This document shows, piece by piece, positions 46,414 to 54,735 of a stretch of DNA of 61,739 nt (position 1 is the first letter of the stretch; the number at the start of each line of letters is the position of its first letter). The DNA is from Gammaproteobacteria bacterium (GTDB taxonomy: Bacteria; Pseudomonadota; Gammaproteobacteria; Chromatiales; Chromatiaceae). A program made the translations under genes and the position numbers. The stretch is from contig JAAELC010000517.1 in assembly GCA_024227135.1 (NCBI GenBank), forward strand, positions 1 through 61,739, read 5' to 3'. Under the pieces are notes generated by a model. That model searched no databases, had not been told where the DNA came from, and saw nothing but the letters and a program-made list of their open reading frames with translations.

Positions 46414-46417
46414 AATC

Positions 46418-46439
46418 CCCGACCGGTCGGGAGTTTTTT
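46418..46439 (+). terminator. Rho-independent terminator overlapping the adaptor ribosome site
   Basis: CCCGACC at 46418-46424 pairs perfectly with GGTCGGG at 46425-46431, followed by AG and TTTTTT (46434-46439). It begins 5 bases after the giant gene's stop. The next gene's ATG is at 46442. The only plausible ribosome site for it, GGGAG at 46429-46433, lies in the 3' arm of the hairpin. Confidence 0.75.
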
Positions 46440-46441
46440 AA

Positions 46442-47248
46442 ATGTATCCGCATTCCAAAACGCTATGGTTCCGGGCATTTATGCTTTGCCTGGTATCATT
46501 CCCCGTGGCAGCCGATGATCTGGTGTTTCCCTGTCTCATAGAACCCCATGTCGTGGTGGATATCAGCACGGCAGTGGAAGGTATACTTTCCGATGTGAAA
46601 GTGCGCAAAGGAGACAGTGTGCGCAAAGGGGATGTTATTGCCACTCTCCACGCGGAGGTGGAAAAAGCGATGTTGGAACATGCCAGGGCACGGGTCGTGA
46701 TGGACGCTGCACTGCGTGCCCGGGAGGTCAGCCTGGTCAGGCACCGGGACAAACACCGGCGGTCTATCAAGCTTTCGTCCCAGAAGTTCGTGTCGCCGGA
46801 TGAACTTGCTGAGTTTGAGTTGGCTGTAGACCTGGCGAGCATGGAACTGGAAAGGGAGCGGGAAAACCGGCAGTTACTGGAACTTGAACTAAAGCGCATG
46901 GAGGCAGCATACGAGGAACATTTCGTTCGCAGTCCCATTGATGGGGTTGTGGTTGTACGTTACCTCAACCCGGGGGAATTTGCGCAGGCTCAGCCGATCG
47001 TTCGAATAGCGCAACTGGATCCTCTGAATGTTGAGGCTGTCTTACCCGCGAATGCACACGGACGGGTCAGGGAAGGAATGCAAGGGAGCGTAGCTGTTGA
47101 TGCACCGCTTAATCGTATCCTGGAGGCACCGGTGACCATCGTGGAAAAAGTTATCGATGCGGCAAGTGGAACATTCGGTGTTCGTATTGAGCTACCCAAC
47201 CCCGATTACGGGATTCCTGCAGGCCTGGAATGTACCGTTCGTTTCTAG
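46442..47248 (+). CDS. HlyD/RND-type periplasmic adaptor protein
   Basis: 268 residues with an N-terminal signal peptide (hydrophobic LWFRAFMLCLVSF, cut near PVAA-DD). A biotinyl-lipoyl half follows, with the AVEGILSDVKVRKGDSVRKGDVIATL hairpin interrupted by a ~75-residue coiled coil rich in Glu/Arg (~65-150). The returning half is FVRSPIDGVVVVRYLNPGEF, then a beta-barrel ending at PAGLECTVRF. This is the membrane-fusion/periplasmic adaptor fold that links an inner-membrane pump to an outer-membrane channel. No pump or channel gene is adjacent. It lies 28 bases after the giant gene, so a role in its export is likely by position but not shown. The start has only GGGAG, inside the terminator hairpin. 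Confidence 0.85.
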   Translation: MYPHSKTLWFRAFMLCLVSFPVAADDLVFPCLIEPHVVVDISTAVEGILSDVKVRKGDSVRKGDVIATLHAEVEKAMLEHARARVVMDAALRAREVSLVRHRDKHRRSIKLSSQKFVSPDELAEFELAVDLASMELERERENRQLLELELKRMEAAYEEHFVRSPIDGVVVVRYLNPGEFAQAQPIVRIAQLDPLNVEAVLPANAHGRVREGMQGSVAVDAPLNRILEAPVTIVEKVIDAASGTFGVRIELPNPDYGIPAGLECTVRF

Positions 47249-47250
47249 CA

Positions 47251-47406
47251 ATGGGGAATGCACTCGGCAGGAGAATGAGGCTGATTTCAGGGTATACCCT
47301 CAAGCCTCACGAGCCGGTCTGGCATCTGAAACAGATGGCTGGCAAGGCGCTAAGACACTACACATCTGATTCCCGCTGCGAAAGCATGTCGGTGGAGGGA
47401 CAATGA
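47251..47406 (+). CDS. Small 51-residue frame coupled to the next gene
   Basis: ATG at 47251, two bases after the adaptor stop. The TGA at 47404-47406 overlaps the next gene's ATG (47403) as ATGA, a classic translational-coupling arrangement. The product is basic (MGNALGRRMR start, KPHEPVWHLKQMAGKALRHY in the middle) with no signal peptide. No family is recognised and no clear ribosome site precedes it. It may be a coupling leader, a real small protein or chance. Confidence 0.3.
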   Translation: MGNALGRRMRLISGYTLKPHEPVWHLKQMAGKALRHYTSDSRCESMSVEGQ

Positions 47407-48797
47407 ATCTGTCAAAACCGTATCGAAAAACAGGGCGAAAGCTGAGGATTTCTGAGTGGCTGCTGGTTTTCAGCAGCCTTGCATTCGGCGCGACGAATGT
47501 CAGCAGTGCTGAAATATTTGGCGCCGTATCGGATGATAGTGCCCAGCCTCTGGCCGGTGTTTTCGTCAGCGCCTATCTTTTAGGCGGATCTGGCTGGCAG
47601 GTGGCTGGTTCAGACTCCACTGATAGTGCAGGCAACTATCGACTCGAGGGTTTGTCGGAAGGCACCTATCGGTTACTTTTGCGGGACACAACAGGTGCCT
47701 ACGCCAGTGAGTGGAATCTGGATGCCCTTCAGTTGGACGGTGCCCAGGACATTGTGCTCAGTGCGGGACAGCCGACAGCGGAGATCGATGCTCAATTGGA
47801 TTCTGCCGAATCCATTTCCGGTCAGATCGATGACACATCGAACAACCCCATCACCGGTGTGCGGGTGATTGCCTATAAAGACAACGGGGAGGGAGCCTGG
47901 CCGGAGCAGGCAGCTGTTTTCAGTGACTCAGCCGGAAGTTTTAATGTTCGGGGGCTGCCAGTGGGAACCTACCGCCTGGGCTTCCTGGATCCGGGGGGAC
48001 AGTTTCTTTTCGAGTACTATCAGGATGTACCCGGTCTGGATCAAGCCCAGAATATCCAGGTGCTGGCGGGGGTCCCGGTGACGAATCTCAGTGTCGAACT
48101 GAATCGGGGCAGTTCGATTTCGGGTAGCGTAACCGATACCAGTGCGGTGGTATTACCCAGCATTATGGTTATCGCCTACAGCGAGGCAACAGGCACATGG
48201 TTGCCCACTTTCAATACCTTGAGTGACGGTAGCGGTCAGTACCAGTTCGAAAACCTGCCCTATGGGGCTTATCGTCTGCTCATCCGGGATCTGACGGGTT
48301 CTCACCTGGAGGAATGGTATTCTGATGCAGCCAGTCTGGAGGATGCGCAGACGATTACGATCGGAGCGGGGAATCCGGGGACTGGGTTGGATGTGGCCCT
48401 GACTCCCAGCGATAAAGACGGAGACGGGTACAGGGACAGCGAAGACAACTGTCCGGATGATTACAACCCGAACCAGGAGAACAATGACCCGGATGCCCTT
48501 GGTGATATCTGTGACCCGGATGATGATAATGATCTGATTCCGGATTCCTTTGAATCGGCAAATGCATTGCTCGATCCATTGGATTTCAATGATGCCGCAC
48601 TGGATCCGGACCAGGATGATTTAAGCAATCTGGATGAGTACCGGAATGGTACTGAACTGGATAATCCTGATACGGATGGGGATGGAAAGAACGATGGCGC
48701 AGAAGTCCAGGCGGGTTCCAATCCTACAGTGGATGAACGCGTTGTTGTTCTGCTTATTCTCAATGGAATGCTGGAAGAAATACCAGAAACGGAGTGA
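47403..48797 (+). CDS. Secreted carboxypeptidase-regulatory-like and thrombospondin-3 repeat protein
   Basis: 464 residues. A signal peptide (basic start, WLLVFSSLAFGA core, cut near SSA-E, ~35) is followed by three ~95-residue carboxypeptidase-regulatory-like beta sandwiches with the pattern GxVxDxxxxPLAGVxVxAY, DSAGxYxxxGLxxGTYRL and ExY-D. After residue ~330 come Asp-rich thrombospondin type-3 repeats (DKDGDGYRDSEDNCPDDYNP, CDPDDDNDLIPDSFE) and a final NPDTDGDGKNDGAEVQAGSNP, which should bind calcium. It is preceded by GGAGG at 47394-47398. It has no enzyme domain, so it is probably a structural or surface-associated partner in the same transcript as the adaptor. Confidence 0.82.
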   Translation: MNLSKPYRKTGRKLRISEWLLVFSSLAFGATNVSSAEIFGAVSDDSAQPLAGVFVSAYLLGGSGWQVAGSDSTDSAGNYRLEGLSEGTYRLLLRDTTGAYASEWNLDALQLDGAQDIVLSAGQPTAEIDAQLDSAESISGQIDDTSNNPITGVRVIAYKDNGEGAWPEQAAVFSDSAGSFNVRGLPVGTYRLGFLDPGGQFLFEYYQDVPGLDQAQNIQVLAGVPVTNLSVELNRGSSISGSVTDTSAVVLPSIMVIAYSEATGTWLPTFNTLSDGSGQYQFENLPYGAYRLLIRDLTGSHLEEWYSDAASLEDAQTITIGAGNPGTGLDVALTPSDKDGDGYRDSEDNCPDDYNPNQENNDPDALGDICDPDDDNDLIPDSFESANALLDPLDFNDAALDPDQDDLSNLDEYRNGTELDNPDTDGDGKNDGAEVQAGSNPTVDERVVVLLILNGMLEEIPETE

Positions 48798-48893
48798 GTA
48801 TAGACCATGATTTTCTGGTAAACGGAGTGGTTTGGCAAAGGATCATTGCCCCAGGTTAGCAATCTCATGACGGGACTGGTTTTCGGAGGACCC

Positions 48894-50150
48894 ATGGAAA
48901 AGAAAAACATTGCGATAGCCTGCCAGGGTGGAGGTACCCACGCGGTTTTCACCTGGGGTGTTCTTACCCGGATCCTGGAAATCAAACAAGAATGGGATAG
49001 TCAGGCCGATGGTGGCGATACCTTTGATATAACCTCAATCAGTGGAACATCGGCGGGCGCGCTTTGTGCGCTGGCCACTTGGTATGGTCTGGTGCCCAAC
49101 CGGGTGGACAGGGATTGTGGAACGTCTGGGAAAGCCATTGAACGTCTGAATTTTCTCTGGACGACCTTTGGGGCGAGTACACCGATCGAAAGATCGCAGA
49201 ACGCCACTGTGCGTACATTGATGATGCTCAAAGAACAGGGTGCTCCATTTCCCGATGCCAATCCCTATCTGGGCTATGGGGACGTAGGTCAGGCTACGCT
49301 CTCCCTTCTGGGAGCGCGCCAGCAATATCTCTCTTTCCCTGAACTGCTTGATTCGCTTTGTCCGCACTTCCAGGACATCGACTGGCCGAAAGTCGCTGAA
49401 GCGAATTGCCGGATCCTTGCAGGTGCAATAGAAGTCATCAGCGGCAATTTCGAAGTGTTCGATTCAGACCGAAACCTCGAGGAGATGAAACTGCGGTCTC
49501 TCTCTGATGAGAAGGATGAAGTATTGCGCTGGCAGATGCGACGTCCCATTTCACTGGAAGGTGTGGCAGCCTCCGGTACACTTCCCGAAGTACTTAGAGC
49601 CGAACGTATCGAAAACTCCGAATTCCCGACTTGTACGTCTGGCGGCATTGAAAAACGGGACGGTTACTATTGGGATGGGTTGTATTCCCAGAATCCACCG
49701 GTAAAGCAATTCCTGGATGGGAATTCAAAAGAGGAAAAGCCTCACGAAATCTGGGTGATACGAATCAATCCTCAGGAAATGCGCAGGCCCGATAAGCTAC
49801 CAGGCCTGGAAGATATAAGAGACCGGGAAAACGAACTGGCAGGGAACATCTCATTACATCAGGAACTCGATCACATACTGAGGATCAACAAAGGGATTGG
49901 CCAGTCAAAAGCCTCTCATCCATTTTTCCAAAGTAAAAGGGTCGTGGAAGTCCGGACCATCAAAATGACGCGGGAGACGGCCTGGAAACTCCGCGCCACC
50001 TCCAAACTCGATCGGGACCCGGAACACTTCGAGGAACTCCGAAGGGAAGGGAGGAAGGTGGCCGACGCCTGGCTGGAAAAATGGAGGAGCTGTGGTGATG
50101 CATTCGACAGCTACCCGAATGATGCAAGATACCGGGAAGGGGAAGACTGA
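48894..50150 (+). CDS. Patatin-like phospholipase
   Basis: 418 residues from the ATG at 48894, preceded by GGAGGA. Upstream ATGs at 48846 and 48867 are in frame but less well placed. Patatin-like lipases hydrolyse acyl esters of phospholipids with a Ser-Asp dyad. The glycine-rich oxyanion loop QGGGTH (11-16), the GTSAG nucleophile elbow (Ser53) and the aspartate in YYWDGLYSQNPPV (Asp261) are all present. There is no signal peptide. In other bacteria such enzymes act on membranes or as secreted effectors. It follows the thrombospondin-repeat gene by 96 bases in the same direction and is the last gene before repeat copy B. Confidence 0.88.
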   Translation: MEKKNIAIACQGGGTHAVFTWGVLTRILEIKQEWDSQADGGDTFDITSISGTSAGALCALATWYGLVPNRVDRDCGTSGKAIERLNFLWTTFGASTPIERSQNATVRTLMMLKEQGAPFPDANPYLGYGDVGQATLSLLGARQQYLSFPELLDSLCPHFQDIDWPKVAEANCRILAGAIEVISGNFEVFDSDRNLEEMKLRSLSDEKDEVLRWQMRRPISLEGVAASGTLPEVLRAERIENSEFPTCTSGGIEKRDGYYWDGLYSQNPPVKQFLDGNSKEEKPHEIWVIRINPQEMRRPDKLPGLEDIRDRENELAGNISLHQELDHILRINKGIGQSKASHPFFQSKRVVEVRTIKMTRETAWKLRATSKLDRDPEHFEELRREGRKVADAWLEKWRSCGDAFDSYPNDARYREGED

Positions 50151-50195
50151 AATAAAACAGAGTAGACATACCGGAGATGTACGTATGCCGGTTCA

Positions 50196-50398
50196 GGGCT
50201 GCGGCAAGAAACAAGTATCCCGGTATCACGCCGGATTTTTACTCAGGTTCAGGGCATGAGTAGTGGTGCATGGATGCACCTTTCACGAAGTCGAGGATGC
50301 AAAAGGGGCGCATAGCCGTTCTATGTAACCCTTGCCATAACTCAGAAGATGAGCAAAAAGAAAAGTAAGGTGGGATTTTTTATTCTTGCCGCGGCCCC
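50196..50398 (-). mobile_element. MITE-like repeat, copy B (inverted relative to A)
   Basis: 203 bases. The left end is GGGCTGCGGCAAGAA. The right end is the complement of a closely related GGGGCCGCGGCAAGAAT. Read on the minus strand it aligns along its whole length with copy A, including AATAAAAAATCCCACCTTAC, TTTTTGCTCATC, the hairpin core and the GGCG-ATA terminal part. It begins 46 bases after the patatin gene. Together A and B bracket the giant-gene island in opposite orientations. Confidence 0.8.
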
Positions 50399-50948
50399 TA
50401 TACATTGATATGAGCGTGCGGTAGACAGTGCCGTGGCTTATCTGCCACTTGAGTACCGCTTGGTATGCCAACGGTTATCAGGATGAGTAAACAGGTTTAC
50501 CCTGATAGCGGGGCACAGAATCCCGAATTGTGAATAAGACCACAAATGCCAATACCTTCGGAATACCCGCAGAAAAGCTGGCCATAGTCTGCCATTCACT
50601 GACAACGTCGGCTATCGCTTGTTGCGATATACCCTGGACAGAGTGACAGTGCTGTCTGGGCTGTCCGATCAGACAATATTCAGAATAATTTTTCTTGTAT
50701 CAGTGTCGAGGGGATGCTGTGAAGGGCACTCGCCTGAAGATTTCCTGCATAGTCGGTTTAACCCTATACTGATTGAGTTATATTCCGTTATTTTCTATAC
50801 TTGATCACTCGGTTTCAAACAACTGCTTACCGGTGCATGTATCAGCAGAACCAGAAGATAAGGAAGCACCTCCAGGATACATAATCCCACGCCTTAATGG
50901 TTTTAGTGGCTCATCCCGGGTGGTCTGTGACAGGAACTCCTTTGTGAG
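50399..50948 (+). other. 550-base gap without a supported gene
   Basis: The stretch between repeat copy B and the frameshifted secreted protein holds only short, poor frames in all six readings. It is more A/T-rich toward 50690-50830, where promoters for the downstream gene probably lie. I could not pick a convincing -35/-10 pair. Confidence 0.5.
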
Positions 50949-53571
50949 GTGCCATTGAGCATATCAGTCGTACGAAAAGAGAGTGGTGTAGCAAAGGGAT
51001 CTATTACCTGCTTCTGGAAACCGGGCTATCTACCGGCCATTCTGTTTTTACTGTTGGTGTCTGGTGCGGCGGGTGCTCAACGCCCTGTTTCACCAGAGAT
51101 TGAACAGACCTTCAACTACCTGGCTTTACAGCAAAAGGGGGATGGCTCCTTTGAGGTAGTTGCCCCCATTGCCTCCACCTTTCATCTGACTTCCCGTATT
51201 TCACAAAGCCTGTATACCAGTTTCCCAGACAGTGATACCTTTTCCCGGGCTCAATCCTTTCTCCTGACTGAACAGGTCGACTCGGTTGAAGGACGAGCGA
51301 GGCGTCTGTTCATCTCAGAATTCCCTGAACAGTCATCAGAAGTACTCGATGCCCAGAATCCAGACGGGGGTTTCGGAGCAGAAGCCGGGTTTTCCAGCAA
51401 TGTTCTGGATACGGCGTTTTCGCTTCTGGCAATGAAAGCGTGGGGGGCACCGGTTGGTATCGTGGCACGGCAAGTCGATATCCCACCGGGAGAGTCCCAC
51501 ATCGCCACACTGGAGATACCGGCAGATACCGGCAGATACCATCGAATTGGAGATACTGATTGAAGCTGTCAGTCAACCAATCGAACTGCGTATCGAGGAG
51601 GGGGAAGAACCGGGCTATGCGGGTTCTTATTTTTTAATCAACGCAGGAAACACAGTCATTCGACTGGATAGCTCGAGTTTCCCCGCTTTGGAACCCGGAA
51701 TCAACTATCTGAAGTTTACAGCACCTGGTGCTGCTTCCACGATTTCCTATTCTGTCAATTTCAGTACCCCTCTGGCAGATAGTCATCCTTCAACATCAGC
51801 CATCAAGTACCTGTCGGAAGCGCAAAACGGGGATGGTGGCTGGGGGTTCCAATCCCGGGACGGTGTCAGCCGACTCTACTTCTCTTATTGGGCATCAAAG
51901 GCTTTGGGACGGCAGGTACCGGATAGTACCGACAGATCCGGATTTGTTCTCGGCAAAGAGCGTGCAGGCGGTGGTTTTTCCGATGAGGATGGCCCAACGG
52001 TTTTTGATACGGCGGTGGCGTTGTTAACCCTGAGCGAACTGGGCCTGGATACTCAGGCGGTAGCACCCCAGAGTATCGGTTATCTGGAAAATACGAGATT
52101 TGCCAACCACAGCTGGGAGAACGATGCCTATCTATCGGTCTGGGCGATGGATGCCCTTCTGGCATCCGGTATACCCCTGGCTCCCAGCATCATCAGCAAT
52201 GGGGGCGCTGGGGTGGGTGAGAATTTCAGTACCGGCATGAGAACAGTCGAAATCACCGGTTTCGCACCGGTTGGCGCTCATGAGGTCAGGGTCAATCACC
52301 CTTCGTCAAGTGTAGAATATGATCGTTCTACAGGAAGATACATCATTAGTGTGGTTCTGGCTGAAGGACTTAACAGTGTAGAAGTGGCAGCGGTCAATCT
52401 CAGTGGTGTTTCTGGTGAGAGTCGAACCATCAATGTCACCCTTGACTCTACGTTGTCGGAGCAGGAGTTTGTCTTGCTGCCGGTATTTAACCGGGTGGGT
52501 TTTGCTATTGACCCGGCTAATGACCTGGATGCCACAGGATTATTGTCATTGTTGGGTGACGTCGCCATCGAGCTTCAGAAGTTCAATACTGATACAGGAG
52601 TGTTCGACAGCATTCGACGAGAGGAAGGGGGAGGTTTTGCGGGAATCAATTTCGGCATTTCCGGCTTGGAGACCGTCAATGTTACTGTTTCCGGAAATGC
52701 CGCGTTTGGACTTTCTGGCAGGCCCGTGTCTCCAGCAGTGATAGATCTGGTCAGTGGCCTCAATATGATCACTATCCCCAATCCCCCATCGGACCTCACC
52801 GCATTCAAGTTGCTCGATCTGATTGGTGATGAAACAGTGGTTGGTGGCCTGCAACGATACAATCCTGTAAGTGGACGCGTTGAATCTGCGGGTTATCATC
52901 GTGGTTTGCCCATCGGGATGGATTTTTCCATCGATAGACATATCGCGTATTCGCTCTACATGCATGTGCCGCTTGCAGGTTTTGACCTGCCGGTGAATGT
53001 TGAAACCAGTATCAGTATTCAAGAACCGATTGCCGGTGCCACCGTCACAACTTCACCGGTGATGGTGACAGGTAGTGTTTCCGGCAACGAACCCCTCTCG
53101 GTGGACGTAAACGGGGTTCCGGCGACGTTAACGGGCAATACTTATTCAGCGTCAGTCCCACTGACAACAACGGGTATGGTGGATCTGACAGCCACCGTCC
53201 TGGACGACAGGGGAAACACGAGCAGAGATGCTGTCACAGTAACCTATGATCCTGTTGACTACTTCGTGCCGGTTGGTGGAAGTGTAAGCGGTACCAGAAG
53301 TTTCTCAGCACCGACAGAGCTGTTGTACGCTATAGCGTTTTACACTACCAGTATTACCAATCTGCCGGAAGGTGTCAGCTTCAACACCACGAATGTCCAG
53401 ATTTTTGTTACTGGTGAAATCGCTGTAGATTATACAATAGCGGCTGATACGACTGCGGTGCCGGGAATTTATACATTTCAGGTCGTCTATGAACTCTTGG
53501 ATAGTGATGCCAATCCACTGGAGCCGTTGACGGAAAATGTCATGACATTTCGAATTGAAATTGGGCCATGA
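50949..53571 (+). pseudogene. Secreted terpene-cyclase-like repeat/Ig protein, frameshifted by a 10-bp duplication
   Basis: Two overlapping frames are one gene split by +1 frame. The first (50949-51563, GTG start) has a signal peptide (LPAILFLLLVSGAAGA) and two-fold repeats of the prenyltransferase/squalene-cyclase type, with LALQQKGDGSFE and NPDGGFGAEAGFSSNVLDTAF. The second resumes at TIELEILIEAVSQPIEL and continues with YLSEAQNGDGGWGF, VFDTAVALLTLSELG and AYLSVWAMDALLASG, then Ig-like domains, and ends at 53571. Removing one 10-base unit at 51514-51540 joins them into an 870-residue protein. The full-length protein would be exported. Alpha-toroid repeats of this kind can be structural. As drawn, translation stops after 204 residues. 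Confidence 0.8.
51514..51540 (+). repeat. 10-bp tandem repeat causing the frameshift
   Basis: The unit GATACCGGCA occurs twice (51515-51524 and 51525-51534), followed by the partial copy GATACC. Ten bases is not a multiple of three, so an extra copy throws the second half of the gene out of frame. One copy fewer restores the frame. Confidence 0.9.
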
Positions 53572-53751
53572 AGTCAGCAGTCGAGGCTTTGAACCGGTAA
53601 CCGGTAAGCAGCATCGGTCGGTTGATTCATGACAGGGAACAGTCATCTCCGGGTGAACCCCGGCCGAAGTGATTCTCCGGGTGAATATTCAATGGGCACC
53701 CCATGGCCGGAACAAATGATCTCTACACGTAACTGCCCATACCCCAGAGAT

Positions 53752-53768
53752 TACCCCCCATGGGGGGG
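53752..53768 (+). repeat. C/G palindrome before the toxin frame
   Basis: ACCCCCCA is followed directly by TGGGGGGGT, a near-perfect palindrome ending at the GTG of the toxin frame. It could block or regulate translation initiation. It is short and may be chance. Confidence 0.4.
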
Positions 53769-54199
53769 TGAGTAGGTACCTTTACACAGTGATTATGAAC
53801 ATGCTCAGGAACCAACCCGGCCACCAGGCCCTGTATACAGTCTTCGTCATGCTTTGTGCAGTAGCGACAGAAACAGTTGGAGTGGAAACAGGTTGCAGAG
53901 GCAGTAACCTGAATCCAGCTGCCTGTACGGTGGAAGTGTGTCTCGCAAGGAATGCCAGTATGCACAGTATCTGTGATCAGCCCATGTCTTGCCAGGGTGT
54001 ATCGGGCTGTACGGAATTACAAAGAAGGCGAGGGCTCAATGAATCCTGTATCACTGCTCGTGAGCATGTGGGTGCCTGCTTTTTTGCTGATGATGGGAGG
54101 CATTCAGGGCCTGTTGCAGAACGCAGGAACGCCATAGCAAGGTGTGATCGGAAGATAGCACTACCTGAACCGGAAGGTTGTGCTGATCCATGCCCCTAG
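53768..54199 (+). CDS. Cys-rich Ntox16-like toxin domain protein
   Basis: 143 residues from GTG 53768. ATGs at 53795 and 53801 are possible starts because no ribosome site is decisive. After a weakly hydrophobic N-terminus the sequence is rich in cysteine (11). It has CLARNASMHSICDQP (58-72), CTELQRRRGLNESCITAREHVGACF (81-105), a Gly-Arg-His turn, then AERRNAIARCDRKI. I recognise this pattern from C-terminal toxin domains of Rhs/polymorphic toxins (Ntox16-like), predicted from known families to be nucleic-acid-acting effectors. The activity is not demonstrated here. The next gene overlaps it by 10 bases and looks like its immunity protein. No delivery trunk is fused to it. Confidence 0.55.
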   Translation: MSRYLYTVIMNMLRNQPGHQALYTVFVMLCAVATETVGVETGCRGSNLNPAACTVEVCLARNASMHSICDQPMSCQGVSGCTELQRRRGLNESCITAREHVGACFFADDGRHSGPVAERRNAIARCDRKIALPEPEGCADPCP

Positions 54200-54660
54200 G
54201 AATCAACGACGTGGATGACCTGAAAGCTGAAGCACTCATTCAGGAGATTGAATCCGCATTCAAGGAACGAGCCTATCCAGGAGATCAAAATATCGCACGG
54301 GAATCGGTGGGCGATGACAGCTGCGAAGACAATTGGGTGGCAGATTGTTTTCGAGGTAAACGCTGGCAGGACATCCGATGGGAGTCAATACTGTCCGCCA
54401 GTAACCTGGATCCCCAGGCATTCATTTTTTTTCTCGTTCCAGAGGCCTTCGCCTACTATATGCCCGCGTTGCTGAAAATTGCGCTAAGGGTCAATGAAGC
54501 ACCTGAATTGGCCGAATCGCTCCAGTTCGCTCTGACACCGGATATGGATAGGAACTCAACCCTGTGGAAGTGGCAACAGGACCGTATGAAGATCTTCACC
54601 CATAAGGAACGGGCAGTCATCGATAAAGCGGTCAATGACATTACCAAACGTCTGGATTGA
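54190..54660 (+). CDS. DUF6714-like probable immunity protein
   Basis: 156 residues from the ATG at 54190, overlapping the toxin frame by 10 bases. The layout is N-terminal helices (LIQEIESAFKERAYPG), a Cys/Asp segment (SCEDNWVADCFRGKRWQDI), then FFLVPEAFAYYMPALLKIAL (~98-117) and a C-terminal helical part with FTHKERAVIDKAVNDITK. The PEAF-YY-PA block is the hallmark of small DUF6714-type proteins, several of which sit beside polymorphic toxins. It is a small soluble protein with no signal peptide. Immunity to the upstream toxin is inferred from overlap and order, and the confidence is for that role. Confidence 0.6.
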   Translation: MPLGINDVDDLKAEALIQEIESAFKERAYPGDQNIARESVGDDSCEDNWVADCFRGKRWQDIRWESILSASNLDPQAFIFFLVPEAFAYYMPALLKIALRVNEAPELAESLQFALTPDMDRNSTLWKWQQDRMKIFTHKERAVIDKAVNDITKRLD

Positions 54661-54735
54661 TCCCATGATCGAAATTCCAGAGTGGACCGAAGCATGCAGG
54701 ACAGCATTTTTACACAGTCATCCGGGTTATAACTC

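Noticed and set aside
6980-45500. Repeats in the giant gene as a CRISPR array or DNA-level satellite
   Set aside because: The repeats are in-frame protein repeats with diverged third positions and variable length, not short identical direct repeats with spacers.
5140-46292. Many long open frames on the minus strand and other frames inside the giant gene (for example 10321-11418, 12448-13812, 39976-41370)
   Set aside because: They mirror the codon composition of the giant gene, have Arg/Pro/His-rich or low-complexity sequence and no recognisable domains or ribosome sites.
47626-48081. Plus-strand frames inside the thrombospondin-repeat gene
   Set aside because: Out-of-frame shadows with no start signal, and the real frame is well supported.
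4761-50398. The whole island as a composite transposon
   Set aside because: Only short non-coding repeats flank it. No transposase is present and no matching target duplication across the 45-kb unit was seen, so I report only the bracket.
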